Below, piece after piece: positions 6,839-15,144 of a stretch of DNA of 29,694 nucleotides. A program made the position numbers and the translations under genes. The DNA comes from a virus. How positions within the stretch are numbered: position 1 is the first letter of the stretch; the number at the start of each line of letters is the position of its first letter. Where the stretch lies: positions 1 through 29,694 of the IMG/VR virus record IMGVR_UViG_3300044647_002181; one strand, given 5' to 3'. Under the pieces are notes generated by a model that made no database searches, was not told the DNA's origin, and saw only the letters and a program-made list of their open reading frames with translations.

Positions 6839-7914
6839 TGGCATATGATATTAAAAATTTAAACGTTGCTTCTCTGGATTTTGATAATATAAAATCTTCA
6901 TTGATTACATTTTTAGAGCAACAAAATGATTTAAAAGATCTAGACTTCAGAAATAATGCAAGTGCTGTAAATTTGCTTTTAAATATTTTAGCAACAGTTA
7001 CAGCATATAATGGTGTATATGCTCAATATGGTTATGTAAACAGTTTTGCAACAACAACAACTTTGTTGGAATCTATTTTAGGTATTGCTTCAAACAGTTC
7101 TGTACTCATTGCCCCAACTTTATCAGCTTCGACTACAAGAACAATCAATGCAGTTGGAGCAACTTTAGAAGAATATAGTACTTTTTCTGCAAAATCACCT
7201 AGTGGTTCTGACCCTTTCTTTTTTAATATTGAAAGCATTAATAAAGATTCAACAAAAGCAATTACATTGTATTCTGGTTCAGAAGTTGTAAATTACACAG
7301 GTTATAATTATGAAACACAATCGGTTGAATTGCCTTACACAGTAAATCCAGAAACAATAAGTTTTTATGAATCATCAATTACTAAAGGAGAAACTGTAAA
7401 GTGGACTAGAGTAGAAAAATCTTCTACAGCCATTACAGGTGATAATAGACATTTTACGGTAATAAATGGTCCCAGAGGTTACATTGTAACGAATAATTTT
7501 GCTTCTGCAAGAACAATTACTACAACAAGCAAAGTTTTGCTAACTGCTATTATAAGCAATGGAGGAATAGGAAATAATGCTGTTATTTTCCCAAAAGCAA
7601 ATACTACATTTGCAACAACACCTCTTCCAACAGGTGGTTATTCCTTAATAACCGTTGCGCAAGCAAAAGCAATGGCAATGTTTAAAGCAACTGGTCAAGC
7701 TAGATGTGTGACATTGGCAGATTATAAAAAAGCAATTCTTGGATCTGGTATTAATGGAACTGAAAATGAATCTGATATCAGTGTTGTAAATGGCGATTAT
7801 CCAGGACAAGTAAAAATTTATGTAAACAATCTATCAAAAACATCTCAAGATGAACTGATGGATTACCTTTCTTCCAAGACTATGGCAGGAATTGGAGTTG
7901 TGTACGAGCAATGA
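6838..7914 (+). CDS. gp6: Baseplate wedge gp6 (Baseplate_J family), short form
   Basis: In T4, gp6 dimers form the inner ring of the wedge that opens when the baseplate switches from hexagon to star. This version has 358 residues compared with 660 in T4. The N-terminus (LDFDNIKSSLITFLEQQ, then DLDFRNNASAVNLLLNILA) is the typical gp6 start. The C-terminus, from VAQAKAMAMFKATGQARCVT through LADYKKAI to VKIYVNNLS, carries the Baseplate_J core in which a 'T..DY...' helix precedes two strands. The shortening appears to be loss of the middle domain. Its ATG overlaps the gp25 stop and its end overlaps the next start by 4 nt (ATGA). Confidence 0.78.
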   Translation: MAYDIKNLNVASLDFDNIKSSLITFLEQQNDLKDLDFRNNASAVNLLLNILATVTAYNGVYAQYGYVNSFATTTTLLESILGIASNSSVLIAPTLSASTTRTINAVGATLEEYSTFSAKSPSGSDPFFFNIESINKDSTKAITLYSGSEVVNYTGYNYETQSVELPYTVNPETISFYESSITKGETVKWTRVEKSSTAITGDNRHFTVINGPRGYIVTNNFASARTITTTSKVLLTAIISNGGIGNNAVIFPKANTTFATTPLPTGGYSLITVAQAKAMAMFKATGQARCVTLADYKKAILGSGINGTENESDISVVNGDYPGQVKIYVNNLSKTSQDELMDYLSSKTMAGIGVVYEQ

Positions 7915-8546
7915 TTTTATTTTTTAATGAACAGCCAGTAACTGAATTAGTCAAAATAGAAAAAATGTTTGACCGGGCTAAAGAACTTTATGGTTCTGAA
8001 TTTTATAATATACAAAATATTCCTTGGTTTGGTGATAATATAACAGTTGAATCTTTATTTCCTTCTTGGATATTAAAAGAATATGATAAAAATCCAAATA
8101 ATGTTTTGGTTGTTCCTTTAATAAAAAATTATATAAGATGGCTCTTATCTTTAGAGTATGGTTATGGAGCTCAATTAAATTGGGAAAATTTACGTGTTCC
8201 TTTATACACCAATTCCATTTTTTTAGAAGCATTAGCCGATTTTAATTTTAATGGAGCTGATTTTTCTGTATCACCATTAAAAGAAACTTTACCAAATTTA
8301 AGAAAATTTTTGATAAAATCTGATGAAAACTATTTTAATCAAAAAGGTACACCAGAAGCAATTAAATATTTAATAACAAATTTATTAGGGTTTAAAATTA
8401 CTGATGTCGAAATCTATACAAGTAATTACGGTGTTCTTCAAATAAAAATTAAAAATTCTGAGTACAATTCATTTATTAAATTCCAAACATTTTTAGAACA
8501 ACATGTTTTACCTGCAGGGATTAGTATTTTATATGGAGTTAAGTGA
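7911..8546 (+). CDS. Baseplate wedge protein of the tail-protein-I / gp7 type
   Basis: The 211-residue product resembles P2 tail protein I and the N-terminal part of T4 gp7, wedge proteins that sit beside gp6. The diagnostic stretch is LPNLRKFLIKSDENYFNQKG followed by TPEAIKYLITNLLGFKITDV (residues about 126-166): a helix, the 'KGT..AI..L' turn, and a second helix leading into the C-terminal strands. It follows gp6 with an ATGA overlap, the order J then I found in P2-like phages and T4 (gp6-gp7). T4 gp7 has 1032 residues, so if this is the functional equivalent it is a minimal form. Confidence 0.6.
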   Translation: MILFFNEQPVTELVKIEKMFDRAKELYGSEFYNIQNIPWFGDNITVESLFPSWILKEYDKNPNNVLVVPLIKNYIRWLLSLEYGYGAQLNWENLRVPLYTNSIFLEALADFNFNGADFSVSPLKETLPNLRKFLIKSDENYFNQKGTPEAIKYLITNLLGFKITDVEIYTSNYGVLQIKIKNSEYNSFIKFQTFLEQHVLPAGISILYGVK

Positions 8547-8548
8547 TA

Positions 8549-8995
8549 ATGTTTCAAAAAATGATGATGTTTGCTGCTTCTATTGCATCTAGAGGAATCA
8601 GCAATACTAAAATTGATATTCCCACAAAACAATTAAGAGTCTTGTCCTGTTTTGGTAATGACAATGTAGCACCCTGCCCACATTTAAAACAAAGTAAAAA
8701 TGAAATAAATCATTATTGTGGAAAATGTGGTTGCGGTGATCATAAACATACTTGGTTAGTTCGAAACTCAAATGAGTATTCAAAATTAGATTATCCAAGT
8801 TTAAATTGCCCATTAAAAATGCCTGGTTTTACAAACTATGATCCAAATTTTTATAATTTAGAAACAAAAGAAAGAAAACAACAAATAGAGTCTTTGGATT
8901 TAGATCAGTTGCAATTAGTACAAGTTACTGTTGGATATAGTGAACAAAAAGAAAAAATTTTGAATGAATTAAATAAAATTGCTGGAAATTCATAA
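8549..8995 (+). CDS. Small cysteine-rich, probably zinc-binding protein of unknown role
   Basis: From ATG 8549 the protein has 148 residues. A GTG at 8543, overlapping the preceding stop, is an alternative start adding two residues; GGAG at 8535-8538 is 4 nt from the GTG and 10 nt from the ATG, so either is possible. Cysteines at about 34, 43, 57, 60 and 62 with His 65 and 67 (HYCGKCGCGDHKH) and a further Cys at 87 suggest a zinc ribbon or knuckle. The N-terminus (MFQKMMMFAASIASRGISN) is amphipathic and Met-rich. The charged C-terminal 40 residues look helical. It lies between the last wedge gene and the neck genes in the late operon, so a virion or assembly role is likely, but I do not recognise the family function. 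Confidence 0.6.
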   Translation: MFQKMMMFAASIASRGISNTKIDIPTKQLRVLSCFGNDNVAPCPHLKQSKNEINHYCGKCGCGDHKHTWLVRNSNEYSKLDYPSLNCPLKMPGFTNYDPNFYNLETKERKQQIESLDLDQLQLVQVTVGYSEQKEKILNELNKIAGNS

Positions 8996-8998
8996 ATA
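8991..8998 (+). promoter_or_regulatory. Late-promoter-like octamer CATAAATA before gp13
   Basis: CATAAATA overlaps the stop codon of the cysteine-rich gene and ends 8 nt before the gp13 ATG. The spacing leaves room for only about a two-base leader and no Shine-Dalgarno. Confidence 0.5.
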
Positions 8999-9006
8999 AT
9001 TTTATC

Positions 9007-9834
9007 ATGGCAATAACTTCCAGACAAGAATTCATAGACTACACGCTACGCTCCTTGGGGGCCCCTGTAATTCAAATAAACGTTGATCCACAACAAGTGG
9101 AAGACCGCTTAGATGAAGCTATAAAATTTATGGAAGAACGTCATTTTGATTTTAATCATAGAGCACTATTTGCTTATGAAATTAAACAAAACGATGTAAA
9201 TAGACAATATTTTGATACATCAACATTTGGTAATGCTCTGGGTGCTCAACTTGTAACAAAATCAGATGGTAGCACGGCATATTCTCCTGTTGCTTCTGAT
9301 ATTCTTTCTATATCAAAGGTATATGCTCCATCACAACAAGTTGGAGACTATATGTTTGATTTAAGATATCAAATGACGCTATTTGATTTCTTTGGTCTCT
9401 ATTTTAATCAATCAGGTTATCCACAAGGACCAATGGCTTCTTATATGGAAACAATGTCATATGTAAAATTAGTAAACGATGTATTTAATTACCCTTCATC
9501 TTTTACATTTACAAAAACAACAAACAGACTTTATGTTGAAACAGAAAATCCAAAGCTTAGAGTTGGAAATTATATTTTAATCGAAGCCTATGTAAGAGTT
9601 GATAGTAGTGAACACAATAAAGTTTGGGAAGATAGAATATTTAAAAAATATTTTACGGCTTTGTTAAAACGTCAGTGGGCTCAAAATTTAATGAAATTTA
9701 ATGGTATACCTCTTCCTGGTGGTGCTCAATTAAATGCTGCGGCCATAATGCAAGATGCTGTCAGAGAAGAAACTGAAGTTGAAACAGAATTGCTCAGAAG
9801 ATATGAAGTTCCTGTAGATCCATTCATAGGATAA
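9007..9834 (+). CDS. gp13: Neck protein gp13
   Basis: T4 gp13 (309 residues) forms the ring below the portal that closes the filled head and receives the tail. This 275-residue protein has the family N-terminus (SRQEFIDYTLRSLGAPVIQI then NVDPQQVEDRLDEAIKFMEE), a helix pair that binds the portal, and the conserved FDLRYQMTLFDFFGLYF region near 116-132. A 'NYILIEAYVRVD' strand and a final helical segment ending VPVDPFIG complete it. It is followed two bases later by gp14, as in all T4-like phages. The first 80 nt of the coding region are GC-rich compared with the rest. Confidence 0.85.
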   Translation: MAITSRQEFIDYTLRSLGAPVIQINVDPQQVEDRLDEAIKFMEERHFDFNHRALFAYEIKQNDVNRQYFDTSTFGNALGAQLVTKSDGSTAYSPVASDILSISKVYAPSQQVGDYMFDLRYQMTLFDFFGLYFNQSGYPQGPMASYMETMSYVKLVNDVFNYPSSFTFTKTTNRLYVETENPKLRVGNYILIEAYVRVDSSEHNKVWEDRIFKKYFTALLKRQWAQNLMKFNGIPLPGGAQLNAAAIMQDAVREETEVETELLRRYEVPVDPFIG

Positions 9835-9836
9835 TA

Positions 9837-10505
9837 ATGGCAACAAATCCATACATCAATTTAACATCAGTACAATCTGAACAAAATTTGGTAGAGGATA
9901 TAACCATTGAAACTATAAAAGCAATGGGTCAGGATTGTATCTATGTTCCAAGAAAGGCATTAAACATTGATAGGGTGTTTGGTGAAGATCCAACATCCTA
10001 TTTTGAAAAAGCATATACAATTGAAATGTATATTCAATCATATAAAGGATTTGATGGAACAGATGTAATTACTCAATTTGGAATTGAAATTAAAGATAAA
10101 GTATCCCTTTTAATTTCAAGAAAAAGATTTAAAGAACAAGTCACTTACGCAGATTCAACTATTACAAGACCACGCGAAGGTGATTTAATTTATTTTCCAT
10201 TATCAAAATCATTATTTGAAATAAATTTTGTTGAACATGAAAATCCACTATATCCTTTAGGAAAACTATATTCATATCAAATAACAGCAGAATTGTTCAC
10301 TTACAGCTACGAAAAAATGGCAACTCCTGTTGGTGCAATAAATTCACCATATGTTACAACTGGAGTGACTACAGGAAATACGTTTGCACCCAAATCAAAT
10401 ATTCTTGGAACTACATTTGGAATAAACAAAATATTTGATGAAGAAGCTGCTTTATTTAATTTTGATCCTGGCAATCCATCTTCTAGCAACTGTCAAAACC
10501 CATAA
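9837..10505 (+). CDS. gp14: Neck protein gp14
   Basis: The 222-residue product matches T4 gp14 (256 residues), the second neck ring protein that bridges gp13 and the tail terminator. Recognisable parts are EDITIETIKAMGQDCIYVPR near residue 20-40, the IDRVFGEDPTSYFEKAYTIE region that follows, and the strand pair EGDLIYFPLSKSLFEINFVE near 114-133. AGGA in the end of gp13 serves as its Shine-Dalgarno. The last 40 residues are low-complexity. The order gp13-gp14-gp15-gp16-gp17 is the T4 order. Confidence 0.85.
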   Translation: MATNPYINLTSVQSEQNLVEDITIETIKAMGQDCIYVPRKALNIDRVFGEDPTSYFEKAYTIEMYIQSYKGFDGTDVITQFGIEIKDKVSLLISRKRFKEQVTYADSTITRPREGDLIYFPLSKSLFEINFVEHENPLYPLGKLYSYQITAELFTYSYEKMATPVGAINSPYVTTGVTTGNTFAPKSNILGTTFGINKIFDEEAALFNFDPGNPSSSNCQNP

Positions 10506-10513
10506 GGATAAAA

Positions 10514-11167
10514 ATGTTTGGATATTATTACAATAAAAGTTTAAGAAGAATAGTAGTTGGATTTGGATCTCTTTTTAGTGGAATAGTTGTAGAACATGAA
10601 AATTCTACTGGCCAACCTACAAAGATTCAAGTTCCAGTTACATATGCTTCTCAAGAAAAATTTATTCAAAGATTACTATATCCTTCTTCTATTACAGATG
10701 GTACAAGAATTGAAACTCAATTGCCACGAATAAGTTTTCAGTTAAACAGTATTGCTCCAGATCCTTCTCGTAGGCGTGCAAGAATAAATCCAACCAGAAC
10801 GCAGGTTGGTGGCAACTGCTCTAGTATAAATGAAATTGCAACAGAAGCACCTGTAAACATTTCTTTAAATTTATTTGCATACACAAGACATATTGATGAC
10901 ATGATGCAAATCTTTGAACAAATATTGCCAATTTTTATTCCTGATCATATCATAAAAATGAAGTTAACTGATACATCGCCTGAGCTGACAATTCCAATTG
11001 TCATGGTTTCAAATTCAATAACAGACAGATATGAGGGGGATTTTAATTCTCGTAGATTGCATGTGGGTTCTTTTAACTTTATTGCTAAGTCATATTTGTT
11101 TGGAAAACAAACATCTAATATCACAACAATTAATGCTAATAGCGATCTTGAAATAGAATTTGATTAA
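10514..11167 (+). CDS. gp15: Tail sheath stabiliser / tail completion protein gp15
   Basis: The 217-residue protein starts MFGYYYNKSLRRIVVGFGSL, the characteristic gp15 N-terminus, and continues with the 'KIQVPVTYASQEKF' and 'ITDGTRIETQLPRISF' segments of the family. T4 gp15 (272 residues) forms the hexamer that terminates the sheath and tube and docks to gp14. AAGGA 5 nt upstream of the ATG is a good ribosome binding site. The end overlaps the TTG candidate start of gp16 but not its ATG. Confidence 0.87.
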   Translation: MFGYYYNKSLRRIVVGFGSLFSGIVVEHENSTGQPTKIQVPVTYASQEKFIQRLLYPSSITDGTRIETQLPRISFQLNSIAPDPSRRRARINPTRTQVGGNCSSINEIATEAPVNISLNLFAYTRHIDDMMQIFEQILPIFIPDHIIKMKLTDTSPELTIPIVMVSNSITDRYEGDFNSRRLHVGSFNFIAKSYLFGKQTSNITTINANSDLEIEFD

Positions 11168-11168
11168 A

Positions 11169-11621
11169 ATGAATATCAATAAAAATTTAGCTAAATTATT
11201 TTCTGTTCCTGAAATAAAGAACGATTCTGTTCCACAAAAATCTGAATCTGGTGGCACATTTGATACTAATAATTTTCAAAAAGATTATAAATTAGTTCAA
11301 GAAAATTTAAAATCCTTAATTGGCAGTGGAAATATAGCCTTAGAAAGTGCTTTAAAAGTTGCCACAGAATCTGATAGTCCCAGAGCATTTGAAGTTGTTG
11401 CAATTTTATTGAAAACTATGGCAGACTTAAATAATAATGTATTAGATGTTCATAAGAAAGCCAAAGATACCACTGGAAGTAAAGTTGAAGTAAAACAAAC
11501 AAATAACTCAGTTTTTGTAGGTTCTACAAAAGATTTGCAAAATCTCTTAAATAAAGAGAGAAGTACAGAAAAAGATATTGTGGAAGCTGAAGTGATTAAT
11601 GATGTTCACGAAAAACGATAA
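11169..11621 (+). CDS. gp16: Small terminase subunit gp16
   Basis: From ATG 11169, one base after the gp15 stop, the protein has 150 residues (T4 gp16: 164). A TTG at 11160 is a possible earlier start, but MNINKNLAKLFSVPE is the expected beginning. The middle, residues about 42-110, is two long helices (FQKDYKLVQENLKSLIGSGN and ESDSPRAFEVVAILLKTMAD), the oligomerising coiled-coil hairpin of T4-like small terminases that binds DNA and stimulates gp17 ATPase. The acidic C-terminus overlaps the start of gp17 by 23 nt. Confidence 0.82.
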   Translation: MNINKNLAKLFSVPEIKNDSVPQKSESGGTFDTNNFQKDYKLVQENLKSLIGSGNIALESALKVATESDSPRAFEVVAILLKTMADLNNNVLDVHKKAKDTTGSKVEVKQTNNSVFVGSTKDLQNLLNKERSTEKDIVEAEVINDVHEKR

Positions 11622-13260
11622 TCAAGGATATAGAAATAACCCAAAACTAAAGTTACCTGGTGTAGAAATGCAGTACACCAAGGAGCAGTTTGATGAATAT
11701 ATCAAATGTGCCAATGATCCTGTCTATTTTTGTGAAAAATATATTAAAGTAAAAACATTAGATAAAGGAGTTGTCCCATTTAAATTATATGAGTATCAAA
11801 AAAAGTTTATTCAAGCTTTACATCAAAATAGATTTGTAATTTCTAAATGGCCCCGTCAGTGTGGTAAGTCTACATGTGTTACAAGTTATATATGCCATTA
11901 CATAACATTTAATCAAAGTGTAAATGTGGCAATTCTTGCAAACAGATTAAAAACAGCAAAAGAAGAATTATTTTCAAAGCTTCAATTAGCTTATGAAAAT
12001 TTACCACATTTCCTTCAACAAGGAGTTGTAGAATGGAATAAGACGAGCTTTAAACTAGAAAACGGCTCCAGGGTCATGTGTGACGCTACATCCTCTACAG
12101 CGATCCGTGGTGGCTCTTATAACCTATTGCTGTTAGACGAGTACGCATTCTTGCCAAGCCATGTTGCCGAAGATTTTTATACATCCACGTACCCGACAAT
12201 ATCTGCTGGTACAACAACAAAATTAATAATTGTTTCTACTCCAAATGGAATGAATCATTTTCATAAATTGTGGGTTGATGCTATGCGGCCCATTGGTCAC
12301 AAATTAAAAAATAAATTTTACCCAATGGAAGTAACATGGAAAGAAACCCCAATAAGTCCTGGAAGTCCAAAATTAAGAGATGATGTTTGGGCATCAGAAC
12401 AAATAGCAAATACTAGTCCAGAACAATTTGAACAAGAATATGGTTGTAGTTTTTTGGGATCTTCAAATACACTTATTTCAACAAGTAAATTGAGTGTTTT
12501 AGCCCCAGAAGATTGTTTGGAAGAAGATAAAGAGGGTTTAAAAATTTTTGAACAACCAATAAATGATAGAATTTATTTTATTCAAGCAGATGTTTCTAGA
12601 GGACAGGGATCAGACTTTTCTGCTGCTACAGTCATTGACGGAACTTCAGCCCCATATAAAGTTGTTGCCAGTTATAAAAATAATACTATAAGTCCATTTA
12701 ATTTTCCAACTATATTAAAAAAATTAGGAGAAAAATATAATAATGGATATGTGTTAGTTGAGACTAACGATATCGGGGGTCAAGTTTCCACAATATTGTA
12801 TAATGACCTATCTTATGAAAATGTTCTAATGACTAGAATGATGGGTAGAAAAGGTCAAATTTTATCGCAAGGATTTGCTTCAGGAAAAAGCGAAATGGGA
12901 TTAAGAACAACCACCCAAACTAAAAAAATTGGTTGTGCTATTTTAAAAAGATTAGTAGAAGAAGATAAAATTTTAATAAATGATGAAAGAATTTTGGCTG
13001 AGTTAACCACATTTGTTTCTAAAGCAAATACATATAAAGCCGAGGAAGGTCATAATGATGACTTAGTGATGACTTTGGTGTTTTTTGCTTGGCTGACACG
13101 ACAAGAATATTATGCAGATTTAATTGAAACTGCTAAATTTGATTATGAAAAAACAACAAATCCTGAAGATGATAACGTTCTGTTGTCCTTTAACAAGAAC
13201 GAAGACGGTGATGATGATGAACCATTTTCACAAAATGGTGTTGTTTGGTATCCAGTTTAA
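11599..13260 (+). CDS. gp17: Large terminase subunit gp17: packaging ATPase and nuclease
   Basis: The 553-residue protein drives DNA into the prohead at the portal and cuts it to length (T4 gp17: 610). The ATPase domain has the terminase Walker A, KWPRQCGKST at residues 83-92, and Walker B with catalytic Glu, LLLLDEYAF at 176-184, then the coupling motif IIVSTPNG. The RNase H-like nuclease domain begins near 325 with the first acidic residue in FIQADVSRGQGSDFSAATVI, a second in VLVETNDIGG and the last in GHNDDLVMTL. ATG codons at 11599 and 11602 are both possible starts. A block coding the segment just before and through Walker B (12061-12120) has 33 of 60 G+C, against 17 of 60 at 12301-12360. 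Confidence 0.95.
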   Translation: MMFTKNDNQGYRNNPKLKLPGVEMQYTKEQFDEYIKCANDPVYFCEKYIKVKTLDKGVVPFKLYEYQKKFIQALHQNRFVISKWPRQCGKSTCVTSYICHYITFNQSVNVAILANRLKTAKEELFSKLQLAYENLPHFLQQGVVEWNKTSFKLENGSRVMCDATSSTAIRGGSYNLLLLDEYAFLPSHVAEDFYTSTYPTISAGTTTKLIIVSTPNGMNHFHKLWVDAMRPIGHKLKNKFYPMEVTWKETPISPGSPKLRDDVWASEQIANTSPEQFEQEYGCSFLGSSNTLISTSKLSVLAPEDCLEEDKEGLKIFEQPINDRIYFIQADVSRGQGSDFSAATVIDGTSAPYKVVASYKNNTISPFNFPTILKKLGEKYNNGYVLVETNDIGGQVSTILYNDLSYENVLMTRMMGRKGQILSQGFASGKSEMGLRTTTQTKKIGCAILKRLVEEDKILINDERILAELTTFVSKANTYKAEEGHNDDLVMTLVFFAWLTRQEYYADLIETAKFDYEKTTNPEDDNVLLSFNKNEDGDDDEPFSQNGVVWYPV

Positions 13261-13263
13261 AAA

Positions 13264-13271
13264 TATAAATA
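13264..13271 (+). promoter_or_regulatory. Late promoter TATAAATA before tail sheath gene
   Basis: This exact T4 late core stands 20 nt before the gp18 ATG, immediately after the gp17 stop, with AAGGA between octamer and start. It is a conventional late promoter with a normal leader and Shine-Dalgarno. Confidence 0.75.
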
Positions 13272-13291
13272 TTTCATAACAAAGGACCACA

Positions 13292-14584
13292 ATGGCATCA
13301 CTCAGCTCGTTTATTAATTCTAGCCAATATGTAAAGGAAAATTCTACATTTCCCTTCGTAGCGGGCATGATTTTAGGATCAACCTACAGTCCACCCGTTT
13401 TTAGCGGTGCTAGCAATGCTGCTTCCAACGATCCAGGTGGTCTTTTTGGTTGGTTGACTTATTCTAGATCAAATACTGCATATTTTAATCCAGTAAAGGG
13501 TTCCACATCTAGTCAATATATTGTTTATAACTCGCCAGCAGATTTGGTCGGTGATTTGAATGTTTTGGACGGAGTAACATATTGCTTGATTTCAGGTGTA
13601 AGTGCTGGTGGTACATATGGATTCTTCTCTTATGAAGGAAATGTATTAAACCCAAGAAATATAGGAACTCAATTTTTATATGCTATAAACTATATGGCAT
13701 ACGGCGGTACTTTGGTAATAGCAGGATCATCTTCGGGCTTAAATAAATACACAGACGATACAAATAATCTTTTTGACGTTGTTATTGATAAAGACCATGA
13801 TGCTAATTTAGCAAAATGGCTAATAACAAAATCATATACTACTGGTATTTTTCCAACAATTTATGTAAGTGGTGGATATACGGGAAATGGTTACACAATG
13901 GCTAATTTTGCTAGCCTTTTGGGTTCTGCAGCCCTCACATCTGGTAATACCGTAGCAAACAGAATTTTTAACATTTGTGGTGTTAAAACTGTTACGAATT
14001 TAGACACAAGCACAGTTCAACCCAATACAAAATTAACATATGATATTTCAACCGCCCCAGATGTAGGTGGATTCTTTGTAAGAACAAAGAATAGAAATGA
14101 ATTATATTTAAGTATTGCGGGTATAGACAGATCCACTGTTTTAAATGGAAATATATCAAACCCAATTTCTTGGTCCAGCGATTTGAAAGCAGTTCTTAGA
14201 AATAATAGAGTAAATTTCTTTGTAAATAATAATCCTAAATTTTTAGGATCTGATCTTGTTGGAGCCACAGCATCAACAGCTGAAGTAACAGTTGGCGAAA
14301 GAGTTGGTCCTTCCAAACTCAAGTCTGAACTTACAAATATTTTAGATCAAATTGCTCTAAAATATCTGTTTGAAATTAATAATCAAACCACAAGAGATCA
14401 AATAGTAACAGAAGTACAAACATCTATAGATAAATTTGCTCCATATTTGGATACAACCAAAACACAAATTATTTGTGATAATAGCAATAACCAAAATAAT
14501 ACAGCTACATTAGCAATAAAATTGGTAGTGCAACCAATTTTGAGTGTTGAATCGTTTGTGATCGATGTCTCGTACACACAATAA
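13292..14584 (+). CDS. gp18: Contractile tail sheath protein gp18, short form
   Basis: The 430-residue product is the sheath subunit whose contraction pushes the tube into the cell. T4 gp18 has 659 residues; the difference corresponds to absence of outer inserted domains. The C-terminal third shows the conserved sheath core: VKTVTNLDTS, 'NNRVNFFVNNNPKFLGSDLV', the VGERVGPSKLKSELTNILDQ helix and the closing strands ALAIKLVVQPILSVESFVID that make the inter-subunit handshake. The N-terminus (ASLSSFINSSQYVKENSTFP) includes the arm that joins neighbours. It has its own late promoter and Shine-Dalgarno, consistent with high copy number. The stop overlaps the tube gene start as TAATG. Confidence 0.88.
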   Translation: MASLSSFINSSQYVKENSTFPFVAGMILGSTYSPPVFSGASNAASNDPGGLFGWLTYSRSNTAYFNPVKGSTSSQYIVYNSPADLVGDLNVLDGVTYCLISGVSAGGTYGFFSYEGNVLNPRNIGTQFLYAINYMAYGGTLVIAGSSSGLNKYTDDTNNLFDVVIDKDHDANLAKWLITKSYTTGIFPTIYVSGGYTGNGYTMANFASLLGSAALTSGNTVANRIFNICGVKTVTNLDTSTVQPNTKLTYDISTAPDVGGFFVRTKNRNELYLSIAGIDRSTVLNGNISNPISWSSDLKAVLRNNRVNFFVNNNPKFLGSDLVGATASTAEVTVGERVGPSKLKSELTNILDQIALKYLFEINNQTTRDQIVTEVQTSIDKFAPYLDTTKTQIICDNSNNQNNTATLAIKLVVQPILSVESFVIDVSYTQ

Positions 14585-15144
14585 TGTCAAACTCAATAAC
14601 TACATTTAAAACTAATTTTAATGGTGGTACAAGAGCCAACAGGTTTGTTGTTAGACCAAAATGGCCATCTGGTGTTAACTATACACCTACAGATGGAACC
14701 TTTAAAATGGTCTCTACTACACTTCCAACAGCAACAATTAATACAATAACTGTCCCTTATAGGGGAAGAATGATAAGTTTTGCTGGAGATAGATTATATA
14801 ATCCCTGGTCTGTTGGAATTTATGATGACGGAAATTCTAACAATTTATGGCAGGCTTTTCAAAAATGGAAAGAATTGTTAGATGGTCACTATAACCATCT
14901 TGTTTCTGGAAATGATTTTAATTATGATACTTTGCAGACAACATGGATGGTTGAACAACTTGATATAAATAATTCTAAGGTGTTGCGACGAATTACTTTA
15001 TATCGGTGTTGGCCAAGTGTTGTCGGAGAGTTTAATTTAAATATGGGAGACAACGCATTTGTTTCCTTCCCAGTAACACTTACTTTTGATAATTTTACGA
15101 TCCAAATACCAAACAATAGTGCACCAACAAACAATGCTCAATGA
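14584..15144 (+). CDS. gp19: Tail tube protein gp19, first copy
   Basis: The 186-residue protein fits T4 gp19 (163 residues), stacked as hexamers inside the sheath. Key features are the N-terminal FKTNFNGGTRANRFVVRP, the APTTLP-like loop VSTTLPTATINTITVPYRGR, the 'NPWSVGIYDD' strand followed by LWQAFQKWKELLDGH, and the final beta strands (ITLYRCWPSVVGEFNLNMGD). It is followed, with an 11-nt overlap, by a paralogue of similar length. Both copies share the FKTNFxGGTRxNRF opening and the RCWP/GCWP motif, but differ widely elsewhere. Confidence 0.85.
   Translation: MSNSITTFKTNFNGGTRANRFVVRPKWPSGVNYTPTDGTFKMVSTTLPTATINTITVPYRGRMISFAGDRLYNPWSVGIYDDGNSNNLWQAFQKWKELLDGHYNHLVSGNDFNYDTLQTTWMVEQLDINNSKVLRRITLYRCWPSVVGEFNLNMGDNAFVSFPVTLTFDNFTIQIPNNSAPTNNAQ

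Noticed and set aside
9057-9066. GGGGCCCC palindrome near the start of gp13
   Set aside because: It is explained by Leu-Gly-Ala-Pro codons of a GC-rich gp13 N-terminus; no flanking repeats or att-like features.
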